This document shows positions 1 to 8,413 of a stretch of 44,095 nucleotides of DNA, piece by piece (within the stretch, counting starts at the first letter, position 1; each line of letters begins with the position of its first letter). The position numbers and the translations under genes are program-made. The DNA lies in the NCBI RefSeq assembly GCF_900104095.1, contig NZ_FNJO01000025.1:1-44095 (forward strand). The letters run 5' to 3'. The stretch is from Ralstonia sp. 25mfcol4.1. GTDB lineage: Bacteria > Pseudomonadota > Gammaproteobacteria > Burkholderiales > Burkholderiaceae. The notes beneath the pieces are model-generated. The model was given only the letters and a program-made list of their open reading frames with translations, was not told the DNA's origin and did not search any database.

Positions 1-543
1 GGCGTGACCGTCGAAGCGGGCAACCAGCCTTCCGCCGATGCGCTGATCGTGGTCACGCCGCTGGGCCTGGACGCCACCACCGCCGCGCTGGAAGAAGGCC
101 TGGACGCCACGCGCGTGGTGGCCATCGACACGCTGCTGCCCTTTGAAGCCACCAAGCGCCGCACGCTGATGACCACGCCGGCCACCAGCGCCGCGGCCCG
201 CGACGCCGCCCACGGCCTGTTCGCCAGCGATGGCGTGCCCGTGACCGTGATCCGCGATTCGGCAGGCTTCATCGCCCAGCGCATCATCGGCTGCATCGTG
301 AACATCGCCAGCGACATCGCGCAGCAGCGCATCGCCACGCCGACCGATATCGACCTGGCCGTGAACCTCGGCCTGGGGTATCCGAAGGGTCCGCTGGCGC
401 TGGGCGACACGATCGGCGCCGCTGTGATCCTGGAAGTGCTGCGCAACATGAACCGCCTGACCGGCGACATGCGTTACCGTCCGAGCCCGTGGCTGTGGCG
501 CCGCGCCGGACTGGGCCTGTCGCTGCTGACCGCAGAAGCCTAG
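1..543 (+). CDS. 3-hydroxyacyl-CoA dehydrogenase, C-terminal part (5' truncated)
   Basis: The reading frame is open from the first base of the window to a TAG at 541-543, so this is the 3' end of a longer gene. The visible residues cover the end of the NAD-binding domain and the C-terminal dimerisation domain of 3-hydroxyacyl-CoA dehydrogenase. The signature stretch is GFIAQRI, followed by a D-x-A-x-x-x-GLGYPKGPLALGD segment. The family oxidises L-3-hydroxyacyl-CoA to 3-ketoacyl-CoA with NAD+ in the cytoplasm. Nearly every codon ends in G or C, unlike the genes from 785 onward, so this probably belongs to the chromosomal core next to an acquired region. The N-terminal Rossmann motif lies outside the window. 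Confidence 0.85.
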   Translation, partial: GVTVEAGNQPSADALIVVTPLGLDATTAALEEGLDATRVVAIDTLLPFEATKRRTLMTTPATSAAARDAAHGLFASDGVPVTVIRDSAGFIAQRIIGCIVNIASDIAQQRIATPTDIDLAVNLGLGYPKGPLALGDTIGAAVILEVLRNMNRLTGDMRYRPSPWLWRRAGLGLSLLTAEA

Positions 544-561
544 ACGCCCTCATCCGCTCAT

Positions 562-593
562 AACTGCGCGCTGTCCACAAGCAGAGCGCAGTT
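562..593 (+). terminator. possible transcription terminator hairpin after the dehydrogenase
   Basis: Arms AACTGCGC (562-569) and GCGCAGTT (586-593) pair perfectly, and an inner CTG/CAG extends the stem across one mismatch. It lies about 20 bases after the stop codon. There is no long T run after it, so it may be a weak or Rho-assisted terminator. The rest of 594-784 is the porin leader. Confidence 0.4.
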
Positions 594-784
594 TGCACGC
601 TGGATATCTAGACAGCACAGACAATCGGCCTCCCTCAAGGTCGGCAGCCGTCTCGCAAAGAATTTTCCCCGAATGAGCACGACAGGGTGTTGTGAAGCAC
701 GCCGAGTCATACCGCGTCGCTTGGCAGATCGCCGCCTGAAGGCGGCCAGCACGAGTTTTTCACAGAGGAAGAGGAGAGGACAGA

Positions 785-1861
785 ATGAGGAAAGTAGCTG
801 TATCTGCAGGCGTCGCGCTTGCATCGTTTGCTAGCGTGGCGTCGGCGCAAAGCAATGTCACTTTGTATGGTGTCGCCGATGTCGGTGTTGAGTTCGCTAC
901 GCACGTTCCATCCGCGTCGTCCAGCGGCTCCAATGCTGTGCGAGTGAGTTCGGGGAATATGTCTACCTCCCGTTGGGGCATGCGCGGAGCCGAGGATTTG
1001 GGCGCCGGCCTGAAGGCGCTGTTCGAATTAGAGTCTGGTATCTCGCTCGATACGGGTAATCAGAACGGAGCAAATGGCAAGCTTTTCGACCGCGTTGCTC
1101 TCGTGGGTCTCGCAAGCAAAGATTTAGGGACGGTTACCCTCGGTCGGCAAGCGACCCTCGTCTACGATGTTGGTCTGCAACTTGATCCGATGGCGTTTGC
1201 GCCCAGGTATTCGTTGTACCGCAATGACGATGCCATCGCAGGCCGTGCAGACAACGCCATCAAGTATCGGGTCAAGTTTGGCGGGGTCACGGCTTCGGCG
1301 TTCTACAGCTTTGCGCGGACTGGCGCCGGTGAGATTCCGGGCAACCCGAAAGTGGATCGTGAAATGAGTGGCGCGCTGACATATGATACGGGCAACCTGT
1401 CTGTTGGTGTCGTGTACGACCAGTCGCAAGGGACAACTGTCGGCACGGCAGATCAGACCGACCGACGCGTCCTGACGGGTGCGACCTACGATTTCGGGAG
1501 CATCAAAGCATTCGCTGGGTACCGCTGGCTGAACGGCAACGTCAGTTCGACGGCACCCGCACGCTCAAATCTATATTGGGCGGGCGTTCGGTATTCGCCG
1601 ACAGGTCCTGTGACGCTCAGCGGAGCCGTCTACTACACCGATGACCGGCATTCCGGAGCCGACCCGGTGATGTTTGTCGCGTCAGCCGACTACGCCTTTT
1701 CGAAGCGCACGGATGCGTACCTCAATATGGGATTCACCCGAAACAAGAACGGCTCGCAACTTGGCTTGGTGGGATACAACTCCCGCTCGGGAGCGCCCAC
1801 TAGTGTTGTCCCGGGGAAAAATCAGTTTGGCGCAGTAATGGGACTGCGGCACAAATTTTAA
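785..1861 (+). CDS. Gram-negative trimeric porin (Burkholderiales type)
   Basis: This is a 358-residue outer-membrane general porin forming a diffusion channel for small solutes. The N-terminus is a Sec signal peptide ending ASVASA, followed by the family start QSNVTLYG. Residues 56-80 carry the typical TSRWGMRGAEDLG...ALFELE motif, and the protein ends in a terminal phenylalanine (MGLRHKF) as required for Bam-dependent insertion. The length fits the 340-390 residue family. A purine-rich ribosome site (GAGGAGAGGA) precedes the ATG. Downstream lies an IS5-type insertion and then a Bug receptor, so the porin may once have been directly next to that receptor as the outer-membrane partner of an uptake system. 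The substrate is unknown. Confidence 0.92.
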   Translation: MRKVAVSAGVALASFASVASAQSNVTLYGVADVGVEFATHVPSASSSGSNAVRVSSGNMSTSRWGMRGAEDLGAGLKALFELESGISLDTGNQNGANGKLFDRVALVGLASKDLGTVTLGRQATLVYDVGLQLDPMAFAPRYSLYRNDDAIAGRADNAIKYRVKFGGVTASAFYSFARTGAGEIPGNPKVDREMSGALTYDTGNLSVGVVYDQSQGTTVGTADQTDRRVLTGATYDFGSIKAFAGYRWLNGNVSSTAPARSNLYWAGVRYSPTGPVTLSGAVYYTDDRHSGADPVMFVASADYAFSKRTDAYLNMGFTRNKNGSQLGLVGYNSRSGAPTSVVPGKNQFGAVMGLRHKF

Positions 1862-1876
1862 CGGGCTTGTGGCTTA

Positions 1877-1892
1877 GACCGGCTAACAAAAC
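1877..1892. repeat. IS5-family left terminal inverted repeat
   Basis: These 16 bases are an exact inverted match to 2727-2742. The transposase stop codon (complement of 1883-1885) is inside it. TTA at 1874-1876 is the adjoining target-site copy. Confidence 0.88.
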
Positions 1893-2686
1893 TCCTCAAC
1901 GAATCGTGAGCAGATGATGGCGCAAGCGAGTTTGAGCAGGCCGAGATGGATATCGAGGCGACGTTCGAAGCGAATGCGCAGCTTGCCGAAGCCTGCGAGC
2001 CAAGCATGCGTGCGCTCCACAACCCAGCGATGCTTGCCAAGACGGTCATTCGTCTCGATGCCGCGGCGGGCGATGCGAGGGATGATGCCTCGCTTGTGCA
2101 GATGGCGACGGCAGCGTGCGAAGTCGTACCCCTTGTCGGTGTGGAGCTTCTCGGGGCGGCTCCGAGGTCGGCCAGACAGACCAGGCACCGCGGGTATTGC
2201 ATCGACCAAGTCTTCGAACACAATGGAGTCGTGCCGGTTCGCCCCCGTCACCGCCATCGCCAACGGGACACCGCGTCGGTCTACGACGAGATGTCGTTTG
2301 CTGCCAAGTTTGCCGCGATCCGTGGGGTTAGGGCCAGTCTGCTGGCCCCCCGGGGGGCTGGCCACCGCTGCGCCATCGATGCTCGCCCGAGTCCAATCGA
2401 TCTGGTCATGCTCACGCAAGCGTGTCAGCAGGGCCAGGTGCAGGCGCTCCCATATGCCGCTGGCCTGCCAGTCGCGGAGGCGACGCCAGCAGGTCATGCC
2501 GCTACCGAAGCCCAGTTCCTGCGGCAAGTCCTCCCATGGGATGCCGGTCTGCAATACGAACAGGATGCCGTTCAGCGCTGCCCGGTCGTCCACTCTGGGG
2601 CGGCCACCTTTGGGAGAGGGTTCCACCATCGGCAGCAGCGGCTGCAATGCCTTCCACAACTCGTTATTGATCTTCTTTCGTGCCAT
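1883..2686 (-). CDS. IS5-family DDE transposase
   Basis: A 267-residue transposase that cuts and joins the ends of its element. An N-terminal region with GGRPRVDDRAALNGI and WEDLP matches the IS5-type DUF4096 domain. The catalytic triad is visible as D in ASIDGAA, D in LHTDKGYD and E in RWVVERTHAW. The chosen start is the ATG at 2686, giving MARKKIN; a TTG further upstream at 2698 is also in frame. The whole family is encoded here in one frame without frameshifting. There is no visible interruption, so the protein is probably functional. Confidence 0.9.
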   Translation of the reverse strand: MARKKINNELWKALQPLLPMVEPSPKGGRPRVDDRAALNGILFVLQTGIPWEDLPQELGFGSGMTCWRRLRDWQASGIWERLHLALLTRLREHDQIDWTRASIDGAAVASPPGGQQTGPNPTDRGKLGSKRHLVVDRRGVPLAMAVTGANRHDSIVFEDLVDAIPAVPGLSGRPRSRPEKLHTDKGYDFARCRRHLHKRGIIPRIARRGIETNDRLGKHRWVVERTHAWLAGFGKLRIRFERRLDIHLGLLKLACAIICSRFVEEFC

Positions 2687-2726
2687 GACACATGGCAACG
2701 CTCAACCGCCATGTGGCGATGACATG

Positions 2727-2742
2727 GTTTTGTTAGCCGGTC
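2727..2742. repeat. IS5-family right terminal inverted repeat
   Basis: Exact inverted copy of 1877-1892, followed by the second TTA target-site copy at 2743-2745. Confidence 0.88.
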
Positions 2743-2940
2743 TTAGTCAGGAAGAGGCAAACAGCGATGGCGGTTCGCCTTCTTTTTTGGGGTGCTCGGG
2801 ACTAAGTTGGGCAACCACGACGCCACGGTGAATTAGCAAAGTGGAATCATAGTGTTTCCCCAACGGTATTGGTCTTTGCGATCTCTTTCCGGCATCATCC
2901 ACGCGAAACACTTCACAATAACCACTCAGGAGACTGCCTC

Positions 2941-3909
2941 ATGGCCCGTTGCCGCGGCCTTGTCGCGACCATTCTCGCGACTCTTGCCCTTGCTCCAACT
3001 TCTCTGCTTGCAGCAGGGTATCCGACTAAGCCAATTCGGATGATTGTCACTTATGTGCCGGGCGGGGGTGCCGACATCGTGGGACGGTACGTCGCCGACA
3101 AGCTGTCACGGGCAATGGGCCAGCCGGTCATCGTTGAGAATCGGCCTGGCGCAGGCGGGCAGATTGGCGTTAACGCCGGTCTTGCGGCTCAGCCTGACGG
3201 TTACACAGTGACGCTTATCTCGTCGAGCTACACGGTAAATCCTAGCCTCTACAAGCTGAAGTTTGATCCGGTTCGTGACATTACGCCAATTTCGCAAGTC
3301 TCGGCCGGGCCACTGATTCTTGTGTCGAACCCCGACCTACCGGCGCATAGCGTGGCGGAGGTGCTGGCGCTGTCCAAGACTAAGCCTGGTGGTTTGACGT
3401 TTGCCTCGTCGGGTTCGGGGAGCGTAATCCACCTAGCGGGTGAGCGCTTTGGAGCAGATGGAAAGGTGCCGCTTCGACACGTACCATACAAGGGCGGCGG
3501 CGCAGCGCTTAACGACGTCCTCGCAAAGCAAGTCGACATCTACTTTGCAGCAAGCGCCAGCGCGCTACCCCTCATCAAATCTGGACAGTTGCGAGCCTAT
3601 GCTGTGACATCTAAACAGCGGCTGAAGGCGCTCCCTGAGGTCCCGACGGTCGCGGAAAGCGGGCTGCCGAACTACGACGTAACGCTCTGGTACGGTCTGA
3701 TCGGACCGAAAGGCATGCCGGCGGACGTGGTGAAACGATTGAATACAGAGGTGAACCGTATTCTCGCCATGCCTGAGACGGCGACGAAGTTCTCCACGGA
3801 TGGTGCAGCGCCCGCAGGAGGTACGCCGCAGCAATTCGGCGAGTTGATTTCTCGCGAAGTCACGACTTGGACCGGGATCGTCACGAAGCTTGGTGTGAAG
3901 CCGGACTAA
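2941..3909 (+). CDS. Bug/TctC-family periplasmic solute-binding protein (Bug 1)
   Basis: A 322-residue tripartite-tricarboxylate-transporter receptor that binds small carboxylates in the periplasm. The ATG at 2941 is chosen because AGGAG lies 8 bases upstream and it places a normal signal peptide (ending SLLAAG) first; an in-frame upstream start at 2869 gives no such peptide. Family marks follow: YPTKPIRMIV, the binding loop PGGGADIVGR, the V-ENRPGAGG segment, and a C-terminal PTVAESGLPNYD. It lies between the IS5 element and a hydrolase-fold gene. No TctA or TctB gene is adjacent, so it is an orphan receptor that may share a permease or act as a sensor. The ligand cannot be predicted. Confidence 0.93.
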   Translation: MARCRGLVATILATLALAPTSLLAAGYPTKPIRMIVTYVPGGGADIVGRYVADKLSRAMGQPVIVENRPGAGGQIGVNAGLAAQPDGYTVTLISSSYTVNPSLYKLKFDPVRDITPISQVSAGPLILVSNPDLPAHSVAEVLALSKTKPGGLTFASSGSGSVIHLAGERFGADGKVPLRHVPYKGGGAALNDVLAKQVDIYFAASASALPLIKSGQLRAYAVTSKQRLKALPEVPTVAESGLPNYDVTLWYGLIGPKGMPADVVKRLNTEVNRILAMPETATKFSTDGAAPAGGTPQQFGELISREVTTWTGIVTKLGVKPD

Positions 3910-3940
3910 CGACACAAGAAGGGCGCAGCAACGTGCCCGC

Positions 3941-3970
3941 TATAACTCTCAGTCAGAATCCATATTGGAT
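3941..3970 (+). promoter_or_regulatory. conserved promoter/operator element, copy 1
   Basis: TATAACTC (3941-3948), AATC (3957-3960) and TATTGGA (3963-3969) occur with exactly the same spacing at 5905-5933. TTGGAT can serve as a -35 with TACAGT 18 bases later (3989-3994). The element is about 80 bases upstream of the hydrolase ATG at 4050. The upstream half lies where a LysR-type regulator usually binds. Inference only. Confidence 0.5.
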
Positions 3971-4049
3971 ATTGCGTTGCCCTCTCGGTACAGTTTTGTG
4001 GAGTGTCTTTTTCTGCGATGTCTGATCGCCCACCACTGAAGAGGTAAGT

Positions 4050-4931
4050 ATGCAAGTTGACTGTCAGAAGGCGTCGCACGACGCGCTGCCGGCGTCGGTG
4101 CAGCGTTACGATGTTCGTCGCGACGACGAGGTCTCTATCGAGGTATATGCCACGGGGAAGGGTCCCGTAGTCGTGCTGTTGCCATCGCTTGGTCGTGGTG
4201 CGATGGACATGCTCGAACTTGCTGAGCCGTTGGTGGGTGCCGGTTATCGTGTGCTCTGTCCTGAACCTAGGGGGAACGGTCGGAGCACTGGTCCCCTCGA
4301 AAACAAGACGCTGCACGATTGGGCTGCCGATATCGCCGCCGTGATCGAACACTCCGGTCAGGTACCGGTGGTCATCGTCGGACACGCCCACGGAAACTGG
4401 ATTGCTCGGACAACTGCCAGCGACTATCCGCACTTAGTCAGTTCACTTGTGCTGCTAGCAGGCTCTGCCGGCAAGGTGCCTCGCGGGGTCGATGCGGTAC
4501 CTATTCCTGCGGAGATTCGTGCAAAGATCGAACAATGCGGAAATCTGAGCCTTCCTGATGACGTCCGTCTCGAAAGCCTGAAAGCAGTGTTCTTCGCGCC
4601 GGGTAACGATCCAACCAGTTGGTTGTCAGGCTGGAACACTGAACTGATGGCGATGCAGACCTTCGCTCAGAAACGGACGCCTGTAGACGACTTCTTCGCT
4701 GGCGGTGGCAAGCCAATCTTTAACGTCCAGGCGGAGTATGACGTCATTGCGCCTCAGCGGTACGCGAATGTCCTCAGCGAGTATTTGGGCGAACAGGTCA
4801 CGAATCATACAATTCGTAATGCTGCCCATGCACTGTTGCCAGAGCGTCTGGACGAAGTGGCCGAGGCAATTGTTGGATACCTCAAGGGGCGTTACGCTGC
4901 GGCCGAAAGCCCTGCGACCCCCGTCAGCTAA
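4050..4931 (+). CDS. alpha/beta-hydrolase-fold protein lacking the nucleophilic serine
   Basis: A 293-residue cytoplasmic protein with the alpha/beta-hydrolase fold. A strand plus oxyanion region (VVVLLPSLGRGAMDM) is followed by PEPRGNGRS and the nucleophile elbow GHAHG at residues 111-115. At the position that normally holds Ser, Asp or Cys there is Ala113. The acid (Asp231 in AEYDVIAP) and the histidine (His260 in NAAHALLP) are both present. Classical ester or amide hydrolysis through a covalent intermediate should therefore be impossible; lyase-like, cofactor-free or binding roles remain open. GAGGTAAG precedes the ATG. The 3' end overlaps the convergent LysR gene by 8 bases. It has its own promoter-like element at 3941-3994. 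Confidence 0.88.
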   Translation: MQVDCQKASHDALPASVQRYDVRRDDEVSIEVYATGKGPVVVLLPSLGRGAMDMLELAEPLVGAGYRVLCPEPRGNGRSTGPLENKTLHDWAADIAAVIEHSGQVPVVIVGHAHGNWIARTTASDYPHLVSSLVLLAGSAGKVPRGVDAVPIPAEIRAKIEQCGNLSLPDDVRLESLKAVFFAPGNDPTSWLSGWNTELMAMQTFAQKRTPVDDFFAGGGKPIFNVQAEYDVIAPQRYANVLSEYLGEQVTNHTIRNAAHALLPERLDEVAEAIVGYLKGRYAAAESPATPVS

Positions 4932-5811
4932 TTATTGGCTCCCTCATAACGGTGGCAAGGACCTTGCGCACGAGTTCCCCTGGTCCTTGCTCGCGCCATA
5001 TGGCATAGAGCTGAATATGCCCGGCAGTTTCTTCAATTTCACGAAAGACGACTCCGGGCATTCCTGCGCGAGCGTACGAGCGAGGTACGAGAGCAACCCC
5101 TAACCCGAGTCTGACCATCTGAAAGGTTGTCAGAGGATTACGCGCTGTATGCGCGATAGTCGGACTGAAGCCTGCATCCAGACACGATGCAATCATGGCG
5201 TCAAAAAGAGCCGGCGCATGGTCGCGGGAAAAAGCAACCAAAGGCATACCCTCTAAATCTCGGATCGTGAGGTCCGACTTCGTCGTGAACTCATGTCCCT
5301 CTGGCACGACGATCGAAAAGTGCTCAGTGAAAATAGGGGCCTTTTCGAGACCTGCTCGCGTAGGAACTGAGTGGACGACGCCGATATCAAGCTTTCCCTG
5401 CATGACGGCGTGCACCTGGTCAGCTGAGCCTATGTCGGTTACCGCGATATGCAGACCCGGAAAGCTTTCGCCCATACGTTTAAGGATCGTCGGTAACACG
5501 TGATAGATACCGGAGGTGACCATCCCGATCTGAAGGGTACCTATGTCACCCGCTGCGGTACGGCGTGCCGTGGATACTGCAACCCGCACTTGCTCGAGAA
5601 CTGAGCGGCAGTCGGATTGAAAGGCGCGCCCTGCGTCGGTGAGCCTGACTTCCCTTCGGTTGCGGGTGAAGAGTTCTACGCCAATCTCGTCTTCCAGCGC
5701 CTTGATTTGCTGAGACAGAGGAGGTTGAGACATATGCAGTCGCACCGCAGCTTTGCTGAAGTTCAGTTCGTCAGCAACAGTGACGAAGTAGAGCAATTGG
5801 CGCAGTTCCAT
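4924..5811 (-). CDS. LysR-family transcriptional regulator (LysR 1)
   Basis: A 295-residue regulator. Residues 1-60 form the winged helix-turn-helix (MELRQLLYFVTVADELNFSKAA...SQPPLSQQIKALEDEIGVELF), followed by the linker helix and a periplasmic-binding-like effector domain. The sequence resembles the BenM/CatM/CatR branch, whose members sense aromatic-pathway acids; this is a family resemblance only. It is divergent from the Bug 2 - MmgE/PrpD pair (6025-8413), the normal arrangement for a LysR activator and its target. The shared 213-base gap holds copy 2 of a conserved element. It is clearly related to LysR 2 at 8410. Confidence 0.93.
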   Translation of the reverse strand: MELRQLLYFVTVADELNFSKAAVRLHMSQPPLSQQIKALEDEIGVELFTRNRREVRLTDAGRAFQSDCRSVLEQVRVAVSTARRTAAGDIGTLQIGMVTSGIYHVLPTILKRMGESFPGLHIAVTDIGSADQVHAVMQGKLDIGVVHSVPTRAGLEKAPIFTEHFSIVVPEGHEFTTKSDLTIRDLEGMPLVAFSRDHAPALFDAMIASCLDAGFSPTIAHTARNPLTTFQMVRLGLGVALVPRSYARAGMPGVVFREIEETAGHIQLYAIWREQGPGELVRKVLATVMREPIIS

Positions 5812-5904
5812 CCGACTTCCCTTGTGTTTCCCAGCGTAAGGATAGCTCGAAGTGCATTCTTTGGATGCTAGGGAAGACGTGAGGCCTGTCTGATTCGTCA
5901 GCCC

Positions 5905-5934
5905 TATAACTCATGGAGGCAATCAGTATTGGAC
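5905..5934 (+). promoter_or_regulatory. conserved promoter/operator element, copy 2
   Basis: TATAACTC (5905-5912), AATC (5921-5924) and TATTGGA (5927-5933) repeat copy 1 with identical spacing (8 and 2 bases). TTGGAC (5929-5934) can act as a -35 with TTAAAG (5952-5957) 17 bases downstream. It lies between divergent LysR 1 and Bug 2, about 90 bases from each start. A LysR binding site for activation of the 6025 operon is likely. Confidence 0.55.
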
Positions 5935-6024
5935 GCTTGGCGGGGCGATTCTTAAAGTGGGCTGCATGCGCGGTCGGTGCTCACGACCGGCCAGCAGCAT
6001 AAGAACACTTAGGAGGAGACTTCC

Positions 6025-7014
6025 ATGGCGGTATTTGGATTTAGCACGCGACGTGTCGTCACCGGCCTTGCTGGTGCCCTGTCGATGGCAATCGGCCTGT
6101 CCTCGCATGCGGCGGGGGACTACCCGAATCGGCCCATCAAGATGGTGATTCCCTACACCCCCGGCGGATCCATCGATACGGTTGGCCGGCTGGTCGCGGC
6201 GCAACTGCAGCGTCAGATGGGGCAACCCATTATTGTGGAGAACCGCCCAGGCGCGTCAGGGATGATCGGATCGGAAGCGGTTGCCAAGGCTCAGTCGGAT
6301 GGCTATACGCTTCTCTTCAACGCCTCTAGCCAAGTCTATCTACCTCTGGTTGCAAAGAACGCACCGTATGACGCGATCAAGGACTATACCGCGATTGGTC
6401 AAATTGGCCACGTACCGCTGCTGGTGGTCGCGAATCCGAATGTTCCTGCAAACTCTCTGCGCGAACTTGTACAGCTCGCGAAGGCGAAGCCGAAAGCCTA
6501 CACCTGGGCAACATCCGGGCTAGGCACTACCAGTCATCTTACTGAAGAGATGATTCGCCACTCGTTCAAGCTCGAAATGGAAATTGTGTCCTACAAGGGA
6601 GCAGTTCCCCAGCTCAATGACGTAATGGGGGGCCATGTGACAGCTGCCGTATCCCCAATGCCTGGTGTGTATCCATTCGTGAAGGGGGGACGGTTGAAGG
6701 TTCTCGCGGTCACCAGCAGCAAGCGGATTCCTCAACTTCCCAATGTCCCGACGGTAGCGGAGAGTGGGCTGCCAGGTTTTGAATTGCTGTCGTGGTACGG
6801 CATCTGGGGCCCGGCGAACCTGCCGGCGGACATCACGCAACGTCTTTCGCGAGAAATCAACAAAGCAGTTCAAGATCCCGCAGTGAAGGCTCGGTTCTCC
6901 GATATGTCGTTCGAACCGGTGCAATCGACCCCAGAGCAGTTCAAGGCTTTGATTAACTCCGACCTTACCAAAGTATCCGCCATCGTCAAGGCGGCCAACA
7001 TTCAGATTGATTGA
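6025..7014 (+). CDS. Bug/TctC-family periplasmic solute-binding protein (Bug 2)
   Basis: A 329-residue receptor with a signal peptide that contains a twin arginine (TRRVVTG) and ends SSHAAG. The mature part starts DYPNRPIKMVIPYTPGG, with binding loop PGGSIDTVGR and VENRPGASG, then PTVAESGLPGFE near the C-terminus. A strong AGGAGGA precedes the ATG. The following MmgE/PrpD gene starts 8 bases after the stop, so the two form an operon. That links the ligand to whatever hydroxy-acid the MmgE/PrpD enzyme handles. Expression is probably controlled by LysR 1, encoded divergently. Confidence 0.93.
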   Translation: MAVFGFSTRRVVTGLAGALSMAIGLSSHAAGDYPNRPIKMVIPYTPGGSIDTVGRLVAAQLQRQMGQPIIVENRPGASGMIGSEAVAKAQSDGYTLLFNASSQVYLPLVAKNAPYDAIKDYTAIGQIGHVPLLVVANPNVPANSLRELVQLAKAKPKAYTWATSGLGTTSHLTEEMIRHSFKLEMEIVSYKGAVPQLNDVMGGHVTAAVSPMPGVYPFVKGGRLKVLAVTSSKRIPQLPNVPTVAESGLPGFELLSWYGIWGPANLPADITQRLSREINKAVQDPAVKARFSDMSFEPVQSTPEQFKALINSDLTKVSAIVKAANIQID

Positions 7015-7021
7015 AGTAGAA

Positions 7022-8413
7022 ATGACTGCCTATCTCGACCGGCCTGATGTTGCCATTACAACATCGCTTGCGTCATGGATTTCTAGCGTAACGAATGCCG
7101 ACCTGCCGGCGGAGGTAAGAGAGGCCGTCGGCTTGCTGTCTCTCGACACTTTTGGGGCTGGACTTACTGGCCATGACCAACCGTGGTCAAAAGCCATCGC
7201 AGGTTGGGCTGCCGACGGCAGTCAGGTTCCGCGTGTCAACGGAGCGCGCGCGTGGGGCAGTTCGACGCCGCTATATCGCGCAGCCGATGCCGCTCTTGTG
7301 AATGGCGCAGCGGCTCACGCGTACGAGCTGGACGATTTTCACAACGCAAAGGTCCATCTCGGCGCTGTTGTGTTGCCGGCAGTCTTCGCTTTGGCAGAAC
7401 TGCACGATGTAGAACCCGAGCGGGTGGAAACCGCAATCGCCGTGGGCTACGAGACGATGATCCGCTGCTCCCTCGCTTTGCAGCCTGCGCTTGCCCGCAT
7501 GAAGGGGTGGCACATGACTGCCGTGTGCGCACCTCTGGGTGCTGCGGCGGCTTCGGCGGTCATGCTCGGCCTCGACGCTCTACGGACCTCTTGGGCACTC
7601 GGCCTCGCCGGTACCCAATCAGGTGGCCTCTTCGCATTCGCATGCGATGGTTCAGACTCGAAGCGCTTCCATCCGGGTCGCGGGGCTCATGCTGGCGTGA
7701 TGTCTGCCGAGCTGGCGGCGCGCGGACTCACGGGGCCAGGAAAGCTGTTCGAGACCGAAGATGGCGGCTGGTTGAAGGCGTTTTCGGATGATCCTAGACC
7801 GGGCGAAATCCTCAAAGGCTTGGGCCGGGAGTGGCGTATGCCGCGGACAAATTTCAAGCCGTATGCCTGCTGTGGCAGTGCGCACTCGCACGTGGACTGC
7901 GCCCTTCAGCTGAGGGAAAAGTGGTCTCGCCATGGGAGTATCAGGGTCGGTATGCCTACTGTCGTGGACGTGCAGTGCGGTTACAGCTATGAGCCGGGAA
8001 GCGTGCTGAACGCCCAGATGAGCGGACGCTACAGCTTAGCCGTGGCCCTTATCGATGGACAGGTCCTCCCTCCCCAGTTTGACGACAAGCGGCTGTCTGA
8101 CCCGGAGGTTGTCGCACTTGCCAACGCAATGGAGATCGTCCGCGATCCCCAGCTCGATGCGCTGTATCCGGCGAGCTTCTGCGGATGGGTGGAGCTTGAG
8201 TCTCGGGATGGTAGGCGCGTACGGGCGAACCGAACTAATCCGTCAGGCTCAGCGGAGAATCCTGAGCGCCCGGCGGCCATTTTTGCGAAGTTCAGGGCAT
8301 TGACAGAGTCTGCCTTGTCACCGGCGCAAGGAGACGAGTTGATCGCTGCTTTTGGAAAGCTGAGCACGACGCCCGTCAAGGACATCCTTAGCTTGGCCGT
8401 TCCCCGAAACTAG
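7022..8413 (+). CDS. MmgE/PrpD-family protein 1 (2-methylcitrate dehydratase-like)
   Basis: A 463-residue cytoplasmic protein of the MmgE/PrpD family, which contains 2-methylcitrate dehydratase, cis-aconitate decarboxylase and iminodisuccinate epimerase. Family marks are the all-helical N-terminal domain with LLSLDTFGAGL, then NGAAAHAYELDDFHN, where acidic residues line the active site, followed by KVHLGAVVLPA and FKPYACCGSAHSHVD. The ATG at 7022 is chosen; a TTG at 7007 is in frame but overlaps the Bug 2 gene. It is translationally close to Bug 2. Members act on di- and tricarboxylates, which suits a Bug partner. The 3' end overlaps convergent LysR 2 by 4 bases. The exact reaction is unknown. 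Confidence 0.9.
   Translation: MTAYLDRPDVAITTSLASWISSVTNADLPAEVREAVGLLSLDTFGAGLTGHDQPWSKAIAGWAADGSQVPRVNGARAWGSSTPLYRAADAALVNGAAAHAYELDDFHNAKVHLGAVVLPAVFALAELHDVEPERVETAIAVGYETMIRCSLALQPALARMKGWHMTAVCAPLGAAAASAVMLGLDALRTSWALGLAGTQSGGLFAFACDGSDSKRFHPGRGAHAGVMSAELAARGLTGPGKLFETEDGGWLKAFSDDPRPGEILKGLGREWRMPRTNFKPYACCGSAHSHVDCALQLREKWSRHGSIRVGMPTVVDVQCGYSYEPGSVLNAQMSGRYSLAVALIDGQVLPPQFDDKRLSDPEVVALANAMEIVRDPQLDALYPASFCGWVELESRDGRRVRANRTNPSGSAENPERPAAIFAKFRALTESALSPAQGDELIAAFGKLSTTPVKDILSLAVPRN

Larger units (their letters stand above)
1877..2742 (-). mobile_element. IS5-family insertion sequence, 866 bp, apparently complete
   Basis: One transposase gene is bounded by perfect 16-bp terminal inverted repeats beginning GACCGGCTAACAAAAC (1877-1892 and 2727-2742). 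The element is flanked by a TTA on each side (1874-1876 and 2743-2745), which reads as a 3-bp target duplication of the TNA type known in IS5-family groups. The transposase stop codon lies inside the left repeat. Intact repeats, duplication and open frame suggest a recent, possibly still mobile copy. It separates the porin (stop at 1861) from the Bug receptor at 2941 and may affect transcription between them. Confidence 0.9.

Noticed and set aside
731..746. Hairpin GCCGCC-TGAA-GGCGGC before the porin
   Set aside because: It is a strong stem, but the T run (755-759) starts eight bases later. It lies in the porin leader, so a terminator call is not justified.
1914..2831. Long plus-strand open frames over the IS5 element
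   Set aside because: They are antisense to the transposase, rich in Arg and Ser, and have no domain signature; typical shadows in GC-rich DNA.
2867..2873. Fourth copy of the conserved promoter element
   Set aside because: Only TATTGG matches; the upstream blocks match at 3 of 8 and 2 of 4 positions, no better than chance.
5971..5989. Small CGGTC/GACCG inverted repeat in the Bug 2 leader
   Set aside because: Only five bases per arm in GC-rich DNA; expected by chance.
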